This document shows, one piece after another, positions 13,686 through 24,253 of a stretch of 64,000 nucleotides of DNA (its first letter is position 1; every line of letters begins with the position of its first letter). Origin of the DNA: Anarhynchus alexandrinus. Lineage: Eukaryota; Chordata; Aves; Charadriiformes; Charadriidae. A program made the position numbers and the translations under genes. Below the pieces are notes generated by a model, which was given only the letters and a program-made list of their open reading frames with translations, was not told the origin of the DNA and made no database searches. Location: assembly GCA_008711295.1 (NCBI GenBank), contig VUYV01000004.1, positions 7,926,601 to 7,990,600 on the forward strand. The letters run 5' to 3'.

Positions 13686-16412
13686 GTGGCCTGGCTGGAG
13701 GAATCGAGATCTGCATCACATTCCCCACCGAGTATGTGAAGACGCAGCTACAGCTGGACGAGAAGGCAAACCCTCCCCGCTACAAGGGCATCGGTGAGTG
13801 CGTGCCCCGTGCCTTGCCCCAACCCGCCAGCCGGATTTGGGTGCTGCCGTGAGCCCGGCTGGGTCTGGGGTGGGCGGTGGGGTTTGGTGGGGCGGCGTGG
13901 TGGCCCTCGGTGTGGCTGGTGATGGTGGCGCTACTGTGCTCTGCTGCAGGGGACTGCGTGAAGCAGACCGTCCGTGACCATGGCATCCGGGGGCTGTACC
14001 GGGGGCTCAGCTCGCTGGTGTACGGCTCCATCCCCAAGGCCGCTGTCAGGTAGGTGTCCCCTGTGGCACAGGGCGTGTAGAGGGGACCCCAGGTGGCAGC
14101 AAACAAGGGGGTGGGTTTTGTCTCGATGTCCCCAGCGGCACTTTGCCGAAGCTGGGTGCTTTCCTGGACTGGGAGGGTCCTCTCGCAGGGTATGTGGCTG
14201 CTGCCGGGGACAGGCCCAGAACAGGGGGGTGCAGCCCCCCAGGCAGGTGCCTGGGGGTTGGCATGGCGGCTCCTCCGCAGGTTCGGGATGTTCGAGTTCC
14301 TCAGCAACCAGATGAGAGACGAGAAGGGGCGGCTGGACAGCACGCGGGGCCTCATCTGCGGGCTGGGCGCCGGCGTGGCCGAGGCTGTGGTGGTGGTCTG
14401 CCCCATGGAGACCGTAAAGGTGGGAGGCAGCTGCCAGTGCCCCCCTGTCCCGGCCCTCCTCCCCGGGAGGGGGCGGGAACCAGGCATGCCCAGCTTTCAG
14501 GGACCTGAGGGCCGCGTGGGTTTGCTCGGGCTGGTTTTGTAGGGGAGAAACTGGTGCTGGAAAGCCCCATGGAGAGGTCAGGCCTGGCAGCCGTGGCCCC
14601 TTCCCCCCTCTGGGGAGGAGCCCCCCACTCAGGAGCCATCCTGTCACCTATTTTAGTACTGTAAAACCCATGTGGTCGCTTGCAGAGGCAGTTTGCCAGG
14701 TTTTTCTCTGCAAAATGCACTGCTGGCCGTGGGTGCGGGCTTCCCCTGTGGTCTCACCCGGCGCTGCCGGGCTACGTGGGTCGGCTCCGCTCTCAGGCCC
14801 GTCCCCAGAGCAGGGCGAGAGGCGTCTGGCAGCCTTTCGGGGGTGCATCACCCCCTTGCCTCTGCCTGGATGAGTGCATCGTCTCCCTGCAGGTGAAGTT
14901 TATCCATGACCAGTGCTCACCCAAGCCCAAATACCGCGGCTTCTTCCATGGCGTCCGGGAGATTGTTCGGGAGCAAGGTGAGTCCAGGGGAAGTGATGTC
15001 CTGTCTCACTCCGGTACCCCCATGCTGCGGGGACAGGGTGGGAGGTGGCGGATGGGTGCAGGCTGGGACCGGCTGCCCGGGGAGTCTTTTCTCTGCCTGG
15101 GTGAGGCTGGTGCTCCCCTCCAATGCCATCTCTTGCTGCAGGACTAAAGGGGACCTACCAGGGCTTAACCGCGACCGTCCTCAAGCAAGGATCGAATCAG
15201 GCCATCCGCTTCTTCGTCATGACCTCCCTCAAGAACTGGTACAAAGGTATGGTGCCCCCGTCCCCCCAGGGCACCCTGGCTGCACCGCTGCTCCCCGAGC
15301 CCATCCTTGAGAGCCAAGCTTGGGTTTTCCACCAGTGCATCTTCTGCTTCTTGTGGATCAGACTCTCATGATGGAGGTAGATGAAACCCAGGGTGGGGGC
15401 GGGGCTGGTTTGTGGAGTTGAAGAGTCCCAGTGCTTGAGCATCACCTCCGCTCTCACCCTGAGCTCCCCAGTGCTGCGTGGGCTCTGTGGGGCTGGTGCT
15501 GTTGGACGGTCCCCTCCAAATGCCCTGCCCCGCCCACTCAGCATGGCACCAGCCCTGACCATGAGCAGCCGGACCTGGGACCTTGCCCACGGGCTCCCTT
15601 GGGGATGCTGTGCTTCATCCCCACACCACCGCTCTGCCCTCAACCTCTCCTCCTTCCCAGGGGACGACCCCAACAAGGTGATCAACCCCTTTGTCACGGG
15701 GGTGTTTGGAGCCCTCGCCGGAGCTGCGAGTGTCTTTGGCAACACCCCCTTGGACGTGGTGAAGACCAGGATGCAGGTACGGCACTGGGGCACGGTGCGG
15801 CACCGCTCTGCCTGTGGCGGGCTGGGGTCACCCACTCTTTGGGAGCTGTGTTGTGCAGCCTCTGGGGCAGGTGCCCAATGCTGGCGAGGTATGGGAGGTG
15901 CCTGGGGACGCTGCCCTCTTGCAGCCAGGCAGTGGGGGTGCCGAAAGGTGTTCTCACGGAGGTGGGGATGTTCCCTCTGGGCTTGGTGGCCTGTGGTGGT
16001 GAAGGCGAATTGGTTCCTCCCAGCACAACCCCCAGCTCTCTGCCTCCCCCACGAAATTTCCCCCGGATGCATCCCTGGCTCTGGCCTCTGACCCTGCTTT
16101 TCCCATCCCGCAGGGGCTGGAAGCGCACAAGTACAAGAGCACCTGGGACTGCGCCTACCAGATCATGAAATACGAAGGACCCCTGGCGTAAGCCCTGCCG
16201 TGGGGGCGGGCAAGGGGTGGCCGGGGAGCCGGGGAGGACTGGCGGGGAGGGGGCTGCGAGGGCACCCAGTCCCACAGCCCCCCTTTATCTCTGGCAGGTT
16301 TTACAAGGGCACCGTGCCTCGCCTGGGCCGCGTCTGCCTCGACGTGGCCATTGTCTTCGTCATCTACGATGAGGTGGTCAAGTTCCTCAACAAGGTGTGG
16401 AAAACGGACTGA
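13686..16412 (+). CDS. SLC25A1: Mitochondrial tricarboxylate (citrate) carrier, exons 2-9
   Basis: Inner-membrane carrier that exchanges mitochondrial citrate for cytosolic malate, feeding cytosolic acetyl-CoA for lipid synthesis. Exons: 13686-13793, 13950-14049, 14281-14419, 14893-14977, 15142-15246, 15661-15776, 16114-16187, 16298-16412. All have AG/GT borders and consistent phases. Together they give 280 codons plus stop, equal to the human protein from its GGLAGG motif onward. Three solute-carrier repeats are visible with the signature P-x-D/E-x-x-K: PTEYVK in exon 2, PMETVK in exon 4 and PLDVVK in exon 7. The C-terminus FLNKVWKTD is almost identical to mammals. Exon 1 (about 30 residues, ending in a phase-1 donor) was not found; it may lie in the gap at 2820-2896 or be absent from the assembly. 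The family call is from remembered human sequence and is very secure. Confidence 0.96.
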
Positions 16413-17640
16413 GGGGGCCGGGCCAGGGCGCCCCCGCCGCCCTCGCCCCGCGGGGCTGCAGCTGGAGAGCCGTGACCAAGCCCGCAGCGGCCCACCGGTG
16501 CTGCCCGGGGCCAAGTCTGCCCCACACGCGTGCCCTCCCCCCAAACCCGGCCACCTTCATGTTTAGGAACAGGCTCTGGAGCAGGTCAAATTATTAGTTG
16601 TGTGCCAAAAGGAGTGGGGAGGAAGCAGCATCCCAATTATGCCCACCCCAATCCCCTGGTGACACTTCCCCCTGGTCCCGCATCACTTGTGAGTGCCAGT
16701 TATCCAGGGTGAGGTGTCCCCTGGGGTGGTGGCCATGTGCCCCTGGGAGGTCAACTTTTTTTTGGGATGCCAAGAGTCCCCCGGAGCCATGCGGGTGCAA
16801 TGGCCAAGCTGGCAGAGGCTTTTGGGGCTGACACTGCCGGCTGGGAGCGATGCACCAGGTCTTGCAGCGGCTCTGCGGGGGCCCATCAGCCTTGCACCCC
16901 CTGGGATGGGAGGGCAGCAACCCACTGGTGTGGCCCCAGGCTCCCTCCTCCCTCCTCCCTGCCGGCACTGAGACCTCTCGGGGTGCAGCATCCCAGCCCC
17001 GGGGTGCAGCATCCCAGCCTCCAGGTCCCACTCGGCTCCGGGCTGCTGAGCAGGTGGTTCCCAAAATTGCACATGCAGCCATGCCTTTAGATCTCCTCGC
17101 CGCGGGGCCGGGATTGGGGCGAGCTGGGTGTCGCTGTCACTTGCCGTTTACAGTTGAGACGCGTGTGTGAGCCGGGGTGAGGACACTCAGCCCTGTGCCA
17201 CAGACTTGGCCCCTCGGCCGGGGGTGTGAACCCCTTCTTCTGCCACATTCCCCCCATCTGCCCTCCCGCCGCCTTGCTGCGGCCCCGTAGGTAATCCTGT
17301 AGCTTTTGGAGCTTCACGCTGACCCACTAACACCCGTGGCCGCGGGGCCGGAGCCCTGCCCTGTGCCGCACCGGGCTCGGCCCCGCAGGATTTGTGCCAA
17401 ACTTCCCGTGAAGGAGCCGGGGGGTCGTGGGAGGTGGGGCTCGCCCCATCCCTCCTCCCTCCCATCAGCGGTGACGAACGCAGCCTTAACATGGCAGGGT
17501 GAAGGAGGAGAAAGAAAGCCCGGGCGTGGTTTACCTGCGGCTTTCTGCTCTGAAGCCATTGAGGGTTGATTTTTTTTTTTTTTTGTTATTGTTATTCTGT
17601 TTTACATTTGCAGTTTGAATAAAATCAGTCTGGCTTTAGC
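16413..17640 (+). other. SLC25A1: SLC25A1 3' UTR with poly(A) signal
   Basis: Non-coding sequence after the SLC25A1 stop. A T-rich tract at 17570-17610 is followed by AATAAA at 17618-17623, the first canonical poly(A) hexamer after the stop, so cleavage is expected about 15-25 bases later. The tract contains several short direct repeats of the word GGTGCAGCATCCCAG near 16980-17020. Confidence 0.7.
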
Positions 17641-18088
17641 AGCTGCGTTGGTGTCCAGGCAGTGCTGAGTGGGCAGCGAGCGGCTCCCGTGGTGCGGGTG
17701 GGGATTGGGGATGGGGTCCCCTATTGCGCCCAAATCCCGCTGTCCTCCAAGGCCGAGCTGGCGCTCCCGGGGGAGAGTGTCAGCATCAACCCCTCAGTGC
17801 CTGTTCACAGATGCTCCCGGGCAGCTCCAGGGTTACGTTATCCCATGCACAGCATTTTATTAACCATCCCGGTTAATTTCATTAACTCCTCACCCTGCCA
17901 TGGAGGGAAGAGCCGGGATGGCGAGGGGCGGTGGAGCAGAAGGGAACGGGCTTTGTCCCACCGCCCAGCCCAGGGGCGGTGCGGCCAGGGCTCCCGGCGC
18001 CGCTGCTGCCGCAGCCCACGCTCCTTGCCCAGTGTTCGCTAGCACGGGGGGAAACCTGTCCCTTTGGGGCTTGTGGGGACGCAGTGCC

Positions 18089-20893
18089 ATGCAGGGCCTG
18101 CTGCTCTGCGGGGGCTGGCTGCTGGCCACCGGCTACCTGGTGGGCGCTGCAGGCGGCTGCTGGCACCAGTGCTGCCCGGGCAGGAACAACGCCTGCTGGG
18201 CTGCAGGTGCCCACCGGGCTCGCTGCTACTGCGACTCGTACTGCGAGAGGACAGGTGACTGCTGCGAGGACTACCACGCTGCGTGCCGCCGTGCCGGTGA
18301 GTGTCAGGGTGGGATGGCACCGGCTGGACCCAGCCTGGGCTGCTGCTTTTGGTGGCAGGTGTTTGCCCTTATCAGTTAGCCCCATACTTTGAGCAGTAAT
18401 GGGATGCATCTGGGGATGCCGGCTGGGCTGGATTTGGAGCAATATCCCGATTTTACACCTTTTTCCACGCTGAATGTCCGGCTGCTCCCAGTGCAATAAG
18501 AGCCCGCAGGGGTGGCCTCTGGTCGGCGGCTGATGGTAGCGCTGTCATTGCAAGCCGAACTCGTCAGCGTGGGACCCAAGTGGGATGAGCCCTGGTGTCA
18601 CCGCTGCCGCAGGCGGTGCCTTGCGTGGGGACATGGGAACCAGGGGCCGCGCTGGGGGTGACAAATGGGGACCATGGGCTTGGGGGGTGCAGAGCGAGCT
18701 CGCCCCAGGGACCCAAACCCGGGCGGGCGCCGGCTGCGGCCCCCGGGACAATTGCAGCGGTCAGCCTTCCCTAATCTCCGGGGAGATTAGCGGGGTCCCA
18801 GCTCAGCGCGATGCAGAGCTGCGGCAGCAGCGCGGGGATCAAGGCCTGCGGAAGCGCTGCACAATGCCACTGCGCTGGCGGGGCAGCCCCTGCCCAGGGC
18901 TGGGGGGAGAGGGGGTGCCACGGTCACCCTTTTCCCTTCTCCCCGTCCCCTGGGCTGCACCCGCCCTGCTCTCCTCCTTCCATCTTCCCTGCCATTGAAC
19001 CTCTCTTTTCCCGCTCTGCTCCCCCGGCCTGCCGGCAGCGGTGGGCTGTGCGGTGGGTCCCTGGGGGCCGTGGAGCGGGTGCAGCTCCCTGTGCGGGGTC
19101 GGCAGCAAGGCCCGCAGCCGCCAGGTCACCGTCCCACCCCGGCACGGAGGGGAGCCCTGTCCCGACCTCAAGCAGCGCCGCGGCTGCCTGGGGGAGCACC
19201 CGACCTGCGGGATGGCCAAAGGTAATGTGGGTCCCACAGGGATGGCCACCTCCCTCGTGCATGACCCATACCCTCCCTCATGGCTGCCCGTCCCCGCTGC
19301 CCGTCCCGGGGTGTCTTTAACCATCCATGTCCCCCTACCCTGGCTGCTCTTCTGCCAGAAGTGGCCAAGATATTACCTGACTCCTTCAGCCGGGACTTCA
19401 GGGATCCCTGGCGGAGAGCCGGGCAGCTGCTGCCGGAGGAGCCAGCGGGGTATGTGTGACCCCTCTGCACCCCCCCCTGCAGCCATGGCCCCTTTGCAAC
19501 CCCCAGACCCAAGGTCTCCCTGAACCCCCCAGCCGTTACCCCTGTATAAAACCATGGCCCCTTTGCACCCCTTCCTGGACCCATGGCCCATTTGCACCCC
19601 CCTTGAGCCAATACCCTTCTCCTCCACTCCAGCCTCATCTCCGTCTTTGCACCCTACAAATCTACAGCCCCTTTGCACCCCCCTCTTAGAGCTCTGCACA
19701 CCCCCCCTCGAGCCATTACCCTTCCCACCCCCCCAAACCATGATCCCTTTGTAACCCCCTAAAGCTATTGCCCCTTTGCCCTCCCCCCAGACCCACAGAC
19801 CCATTGCACCCCCATACAAAGCCGTGACCCCTTTGCACACACCCCCTCTCCAAGAGCCATTATCCTTTCCCCCTGCCAAATCAAAAACCATGTCCCCTTT
19901 GCAACCCATACAAAGCCATGTCCCCTTTGCACCCCCTCCTAGAGCTGTGGCCCCTTTGCACCCCCCAGAGCCATTACCCTTCTACCCGCCCCCATGAAAT
20001 CATGTCCCCTTTGCACCCCCCTAAAGCCGTGGCCCCTTTGCACCCCCAAACCCATCACCCCTTTACACACTTCATCCATTGAGAAAACACCACGACCTCT
20101 GCCCTATTCCCAACCACCATTTTTCCCCTTTTTCCCCTCATCTTCCCCCTTTTTCCCATTTTTTCCCCCTTTCCCCCCCCTCCCCCTCCCCAGCTACTGC
20201 GGCTATTTCCGCCTGACGCAGGTAAGGCCCCCCTGCCGCGGGCAGGCCTGGAGCCGCCGGCTGCACCGGGACAAGCAGGTGTGCGTCGAGTGCCGGGGGG
20301 ACACATCCCACCCCCGTCCCCATTGCACCGGGCACGGGCTGCAAGGAGCCAGGTAGGTGGTAATTTGGGAGGAAGAGGGGGAGCGCCTCTGAAGGGACGT
20401 CCCCTCCACATGGAGGAGCATCTCTCTTGTGCCCCTAAGGCATCTTCCTTTTATATTTTTAATTATAAATATAATATTTATGTAAAAAATAATATTATAA
20501 TATGACACAATATGATAATATTATAATACACCATAATATTATAGGGTAATATTATTGATTTATCTTATAATATTATGGTACATTATATATGCTATAAATC
20601 ACTAATATACAATATGAAAAATAAATATATAGAATAGACTATTTCAGTTAGAAGAGACCTACAATGATAATCTGGTCCAACTGCCGATATGCATTACTAT
20701 ATATGTATGTAACTATATATATATTTTTTTATAATTATCTTGAATTATTCACGGCATGCCCCAGCTCTCACCGGCTTTCCCTTCCAGGACATTTTGGGTG
20801 GCTGCCTCGGTGGCGGGGTGCCAGGGCTCGTGGGTGCAGGAGGGGCTGCAGGAGGGTTGTGCCTGCCCCCCACCGGCTCTCATCTTTGTGTAG
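18089..20893 (+). CDS. SBSPON-like secreted protein (somatomedin B + thrombospondin type 1 domain)
   Basis: Five exons: 18089-18296, 19039-19221, 19359-19449, 20194-20352, 20788-20893. Phases agree throughout and give 248 codons; human SBSPON has 264. Residues 1-23 are a hydrophobic signal peptide (MQGLLLCGGWLLATGYLVGA). Next is a somatomedin B domain with paired cysteines (CWHQCCPGRNNACW, then CYCDSYCERTGDCCEDY). Exon 2 encodes a thrombospondin type 1 repeat (WGPWSGCSSLCGVGSKARSR). Exon 4 has the family's cysteine-rich segment (YCGYFRL, VCVECRGD) and exon 5 ends CQGSWVQ...CACPPPALIFV, matching the SBSPON C-terminus pattern. It should be an extracellular-matrix protein; no activity is known for the family beyond binding modules. 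In human, SBSPON is on chromosome 8, so this may be a paralogue. Intron 3 is a minisatellite. Confidence 0.85.
19455..20090. repeat. Degenerate minisatellite in SBSPON-like intron 3
   Basis: The words CCCCTTTGCACCCC and CCATGGCCCCTTTGCA recur about 15 times at irregular spacing of roughly 25-45 bases, with the linker varying (for example AAAGCC, GAGCCATTACCCTT). It fills nearly the whole intron between exons 3 and 4 of the SBSPON-like gene. Open frames across it are artefacts of the repeat. Confidence 0.85.
20628..20700 (-). mobile_element. CR1-like LINE 3' end fragment
   Basis: The stretch starting AGAATAGACTATTTCAGTT and running through AGAGACCTAC and TCTGGTCCAACTGCC resembles the reverse complement of bird CR1 3' untranslated ends. 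It lies inside intron 4 of the SBSPON-like gene next to an extremely AT-rich block (20450-20640). Only the tail is present. Confidence 0.6.
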
Positions 20894-20995
20894 CATCTCC
20901 CCCCCCCCCCCCCCCCCCCCACCCCCCCCCCCCCCCCCCGCCNGCTCCTTGCTGGGGAGGGAGAATGAAATAAAAACATGGTGTCTTTTTTAATT
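20894..20995 (+). other. SBSPON-like 3' UTR with poly(A) signal
   Basis: AATAAA at 20969-20974 lies 76 bases after the stop codon and is the likely poly(A) signal, which implies a very short 3' UTR containing the poly-C tract. Confidence 0.65.
20898..20943. repeat. Poly-C tract with an ambiguous base
   Basis: About 40 nearly uninterrupted C residues followed by one N at 20943, a few bases after the SBSPON-like stop codon. It lies in the 3' UTR, so length errors here do not affect the protein. Confidence 0.9.
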
Positions 20996-22470
20996 TCCCC
21001 CTTCTACAGGCTCACGGCTCACCCTTGGAGCTGACTCCCCGTGTTTTCCATCAAGTATTTTGTTGAAGAGTGGGAAGAAAAGCCTGCTTATAAAGATTAA
21101 AAATAAGGGAATTGCTAACACGTGGTGATTAATGGTGGAAGACCTTCATGCTGGGGCTAAATCTGTGTGAGATGATGATGCAGTGGTGACATGGGAGGAC
21201 AACACGATGATGTCATGCTCAGCCGTGACATCATGCCGTGCAATGAGCTGCCATTGGTGAGCTACATGAGGGTGTAGGAGCATCCTCCCTCTGCGCGTTC
21301 AGGCTGGTCTGACTGCAGGGAGCCATGGGGTGAGCCACGAAGGGCGGCTCGGCTGCGTGCTGTGCTTTGCGGAGAGAAATTAAACGTAGGCACCCAAAAT
21401 CTGCATGCGGATGATGAGCTGGTGGATGTCTGGGTCCAGCCGCGGGCCTCGGCCGCCCCCACTGGAGGGAGCAGGGCCTGGCTGGGCAATGCTGGGCTGC
21501 GCTGGTGCCATTCCCCACTCTTTGCCCAGCGTGACGTGACCTCGCTGGTGGCGCTCCCAGTCCAGCCTTGGCCGGTGTTACCTACAGCCAAGACACTGTG
21601 CCAGTGGCCCCAGCACCCTCCTGCACCCCAAACCACCTGCTAGGTGCCAGGCACAGCACCAGGCACTTGTCCGGCAGAGATGACCTTTACCCAGACACGG
21701 CCGCCTGCAGCAAACAGTGGTGCCGGAGCCCCACGCTGCCACGGCCGAGACACCCGGGGAGCTCTGAGCTACTAAACACCCCCAGGGAAATGGAGTGACG
21801 GGGCCAGAGGAGGCGTGGGTGGCAGCAGAGGGCTGGGACCCTTCTGCCACCGATGGGCTTGGACCCCTCTGCCACCGATGGGCTGCCTGAGCAGAGCAGA
21901 GAAACGCATTAAAGCTGGAGAGGGGACACAAAGCTGCAGGGAACCGCCTGCTCCTGCCCTTTTTCTCCCACCCGTGCCCCTGCCATCACTGCATGGCCCT
22001 CCCAGCCCCGTCGCTCTCTGCAGGAAGGCGGGCTGCCGGGCTGGGTCAGCGATGCTGAATGCAGACCCCAGGTCCATGCCCGGCCAGCTGTATCGCAGCC
22101 TCCCCAAAGCTTAACCCTGCAGGATTCGGCCTTTCCCCCGAGGCTCCTCCACGTGCTGCAGTGGCCGGTGGGAGCAGGGCAGGGTACGGCTGCCCCAGCG
22201 CGGGAGCTGGGACCGGCAGGGGGAGTGGGCAGGCTTTTCTCTTGGAAAAACGTGAGTTTTGGGCAGCTTGTCCACAGCAAAGGAGGAGCCGCTGCCCGGG
22301 AAGGGCTGCTGCAGCTCTGCAACCCACCTGGTCTGGGGACGGGGCTGGGAGCCACAGCGATGATCCTGCATGCCCGGCTCGGTGGGTATTGGGGAGGTGG
22401 CCGGAGTATGGCAGCAACGCAGGCGCCTCACCGTCCTCTGGAGCCGGGGCTGACCTGCTCTGCATCGCCA
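20996..22470. other. Intergenic sequence, nothing recognised
   Basis: No supportable exon, repeat or RNA gene seen. A short direct repeat (two copies of a 26-base unit containing GACCCCTCTGCCACCGATGGGCT-like sequence) occurs near 21836-21890. It separates the plus-strand SBSPON-like gene from the minus-strand Myb/SANT-like exon. Confidence 0.4.
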
Positions 22471-22904
22471 GGCTCATGGTCACGCCAAGGCAAAGTCACA
22501 CCAGCGCCAGGCTCGGCACGCATTCGATGCCAAAGGGTGTGGGGGGCCCGTGGGAGCCGGCTGGCAGCACCAGCGCCATCCCTGCTGCACCCCGGCCCTG
22601 CAGCGAGGCAGGATGGGGAGCCACCACTGGGAGCACCTCTGCTGTGGGCGGGCAGGGGACTGCAGGGGCTGTGGCAGGTGGTGGCAGTCTCTTTTCCACA
22701 CTGACCTGGGGCCCCTGTCAGGAGCAAGCTCTTCTTGGGGTCGGGCTCCCCGCTGGCTGCACTGAGTAGGCTCTCCATCACGGGGCCGGTGGGGTCCCCA
22801 TGGGGCAGAGCAGCCCATGGCCCAGGGCAGCAGCGCTGCTCTGGCTACATAGGAGTGAGTCCGGGGTGGCCTCCAGCATCCCGGGGGGGCTGTCCTCGCT
22901 CTGA

Positions 22905-23278
22905 AGGTTGCGGCCGTGAGCAGCAGCTCCAACAGTCCTGGACTGGGCTTGTTGAAGAGGGTGAAAATGTGTAAGAGCTTCTCCTGTGGCCACTGGTGGA
23001 GCAGCAGATGCTTCTCCACAGCCAGCTCCCTGCAGATGTCAATGACCATGTTTTGCCACTTCTTGCGGATCTCATCAGGCGTACGCTGGACCAGGGGGCT
23101 GAGGGAGTCAACAGCAGCCACAATCTCCTCCCAAGTGCACTGCCAGGCCATTGTGTTCTTGTACTGGCCGCTCTTGGCGATCAAGATGTCCTTGTGGAGG
23201 TCAAACTCCTCTAGGATGAGGAATTTCTCCTCCTCAGAGAACTTGATGCGCTTTGGCTTGGCCGTGCTCTTGCTGCCC
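22905..23278 (-). CDS. Myb/SANT-like DNA-binding domain exon
   Basis: On the minus strand a good acceptor (pyrimidine tract, then CTGCAG) opens an exon at 23278. It encodes KPKRIKFSEEEKFLILEEFD, then a tryptophan-containing middle (MAWQCTWEEIV) and RTPDEIRKKWQNMVIDICRE. The spacing of the charged start, the central Trp and the KKW motif is that of the Myb/SANT-like domain of MSANTD/NAIF1-type nuclear proteins, so DNA binding is inferred. Downstream helical sequence (LLHIFTLFNKPSPGLLELLL) continues in the same frame. Beyond about 22905 the most protein-like sequence changes frame twice, so the C-terminus and completeness are uncertain. Upstream exons were not identified. The gene runs in the same direction as the THADA-like gene, whose 3' end is about 570 bp upstream. 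It could be a real gene with assembly indels, or a decaying one. Confidence 0.6.
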
Positions 23279-23829
23279 CTGCAGCGGGCAAGGAGGGGTT
23301 GAGGATGAAGATGAGGATGGGTCGGCGTGTGCTCGTGCCAAGCACCGCTCCATCCCCCCGTCTGGGGCACACCGAGCTGGGGCTGCGGCACTGCTTGGGG
23401 CTCTGCAAGACCAGCTGTCCCGGGGGTGCTGATGCTGGTGTCCCCCCCGCGGCGCTCCCCAAGCCTGGATGTCCAGCGGGGACACTTGCTGGTGCCGGTG
23501 CCAGGCTGGCGACTGGGAGAAGTGGATGTAGCTGCATCCCGTTCCGCAACAGGGTGGTGGGGGGGGTGGCCCAGCCCAGAGGGGCTCATTTGGGCACTGG
23601 GTCTTCAGCTTGCCTGTCCGCTGCCTGCAGCCGTGAGCTGGGCTGCACCCCGGGGCTGGGTGTTCGCGGGGGTTGGTTTGCTTTGGGGTTTGGATCTCCC
23701 CAGCCGCAGCTGGTGGCTGTTGCCTGTTTGCTGCCCCACGATGTGTTTGGCTCCTGCCCGCCTCCCACTGCTGCAGCCTCCCCCTCTCCCACTGCCCCTC
23801 CTGAGCAGGAAAATTGAAGGGCTTCAACA

Positions 23830-24253
23830 CTGGGCATGTTTTTGGCCTTTTTATTTGGGACAAAAACCCAGGTTGGCCACAAAAGAGGAGCTAAAATGTT
23901 GGTTTAAAAAAAGGTGGTGGGAGTCGAGCAGCACAAAGGGGGTGCGAGGGCTTTGGGGCGTGTGCCCCCTCCTTCCAGCCAGACCCAAGGGCACGGATGC
24001 TGCCAGCAGCAGCGCAGGCACAGGCCAAGGTGATGCTGCACTGGTGTCCTTGGGATGGAGAGTTATAAACCAATGGGAATGAAGGGAGCGTGTCCCGCAC
24101 GGCGAGTGGCGCTCCCCTGAGTTACACCACCGAACCCGCAGTTCCCGGCTGGTGGCCAGAAAGGGCATCCAGCAAATGGAGGGACGTGGCAGCGTGAGCC
24201 AGGAGCCTCGTGGCTGCGGGGCTTGGTGTGATACCGCTCCATGCCCAGACCTG
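23830..24253 (-). other. THADA-like 3' UTR with poly(A) signal
   Basis: On the minus strand AATAAA occupies 23855-23850, about 400 bases after the stop codon at 24254. No other canonical hexamer intervenes on that strand that I could see. This places the transcript end near 23.83 kb. Confidence 0.65.
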
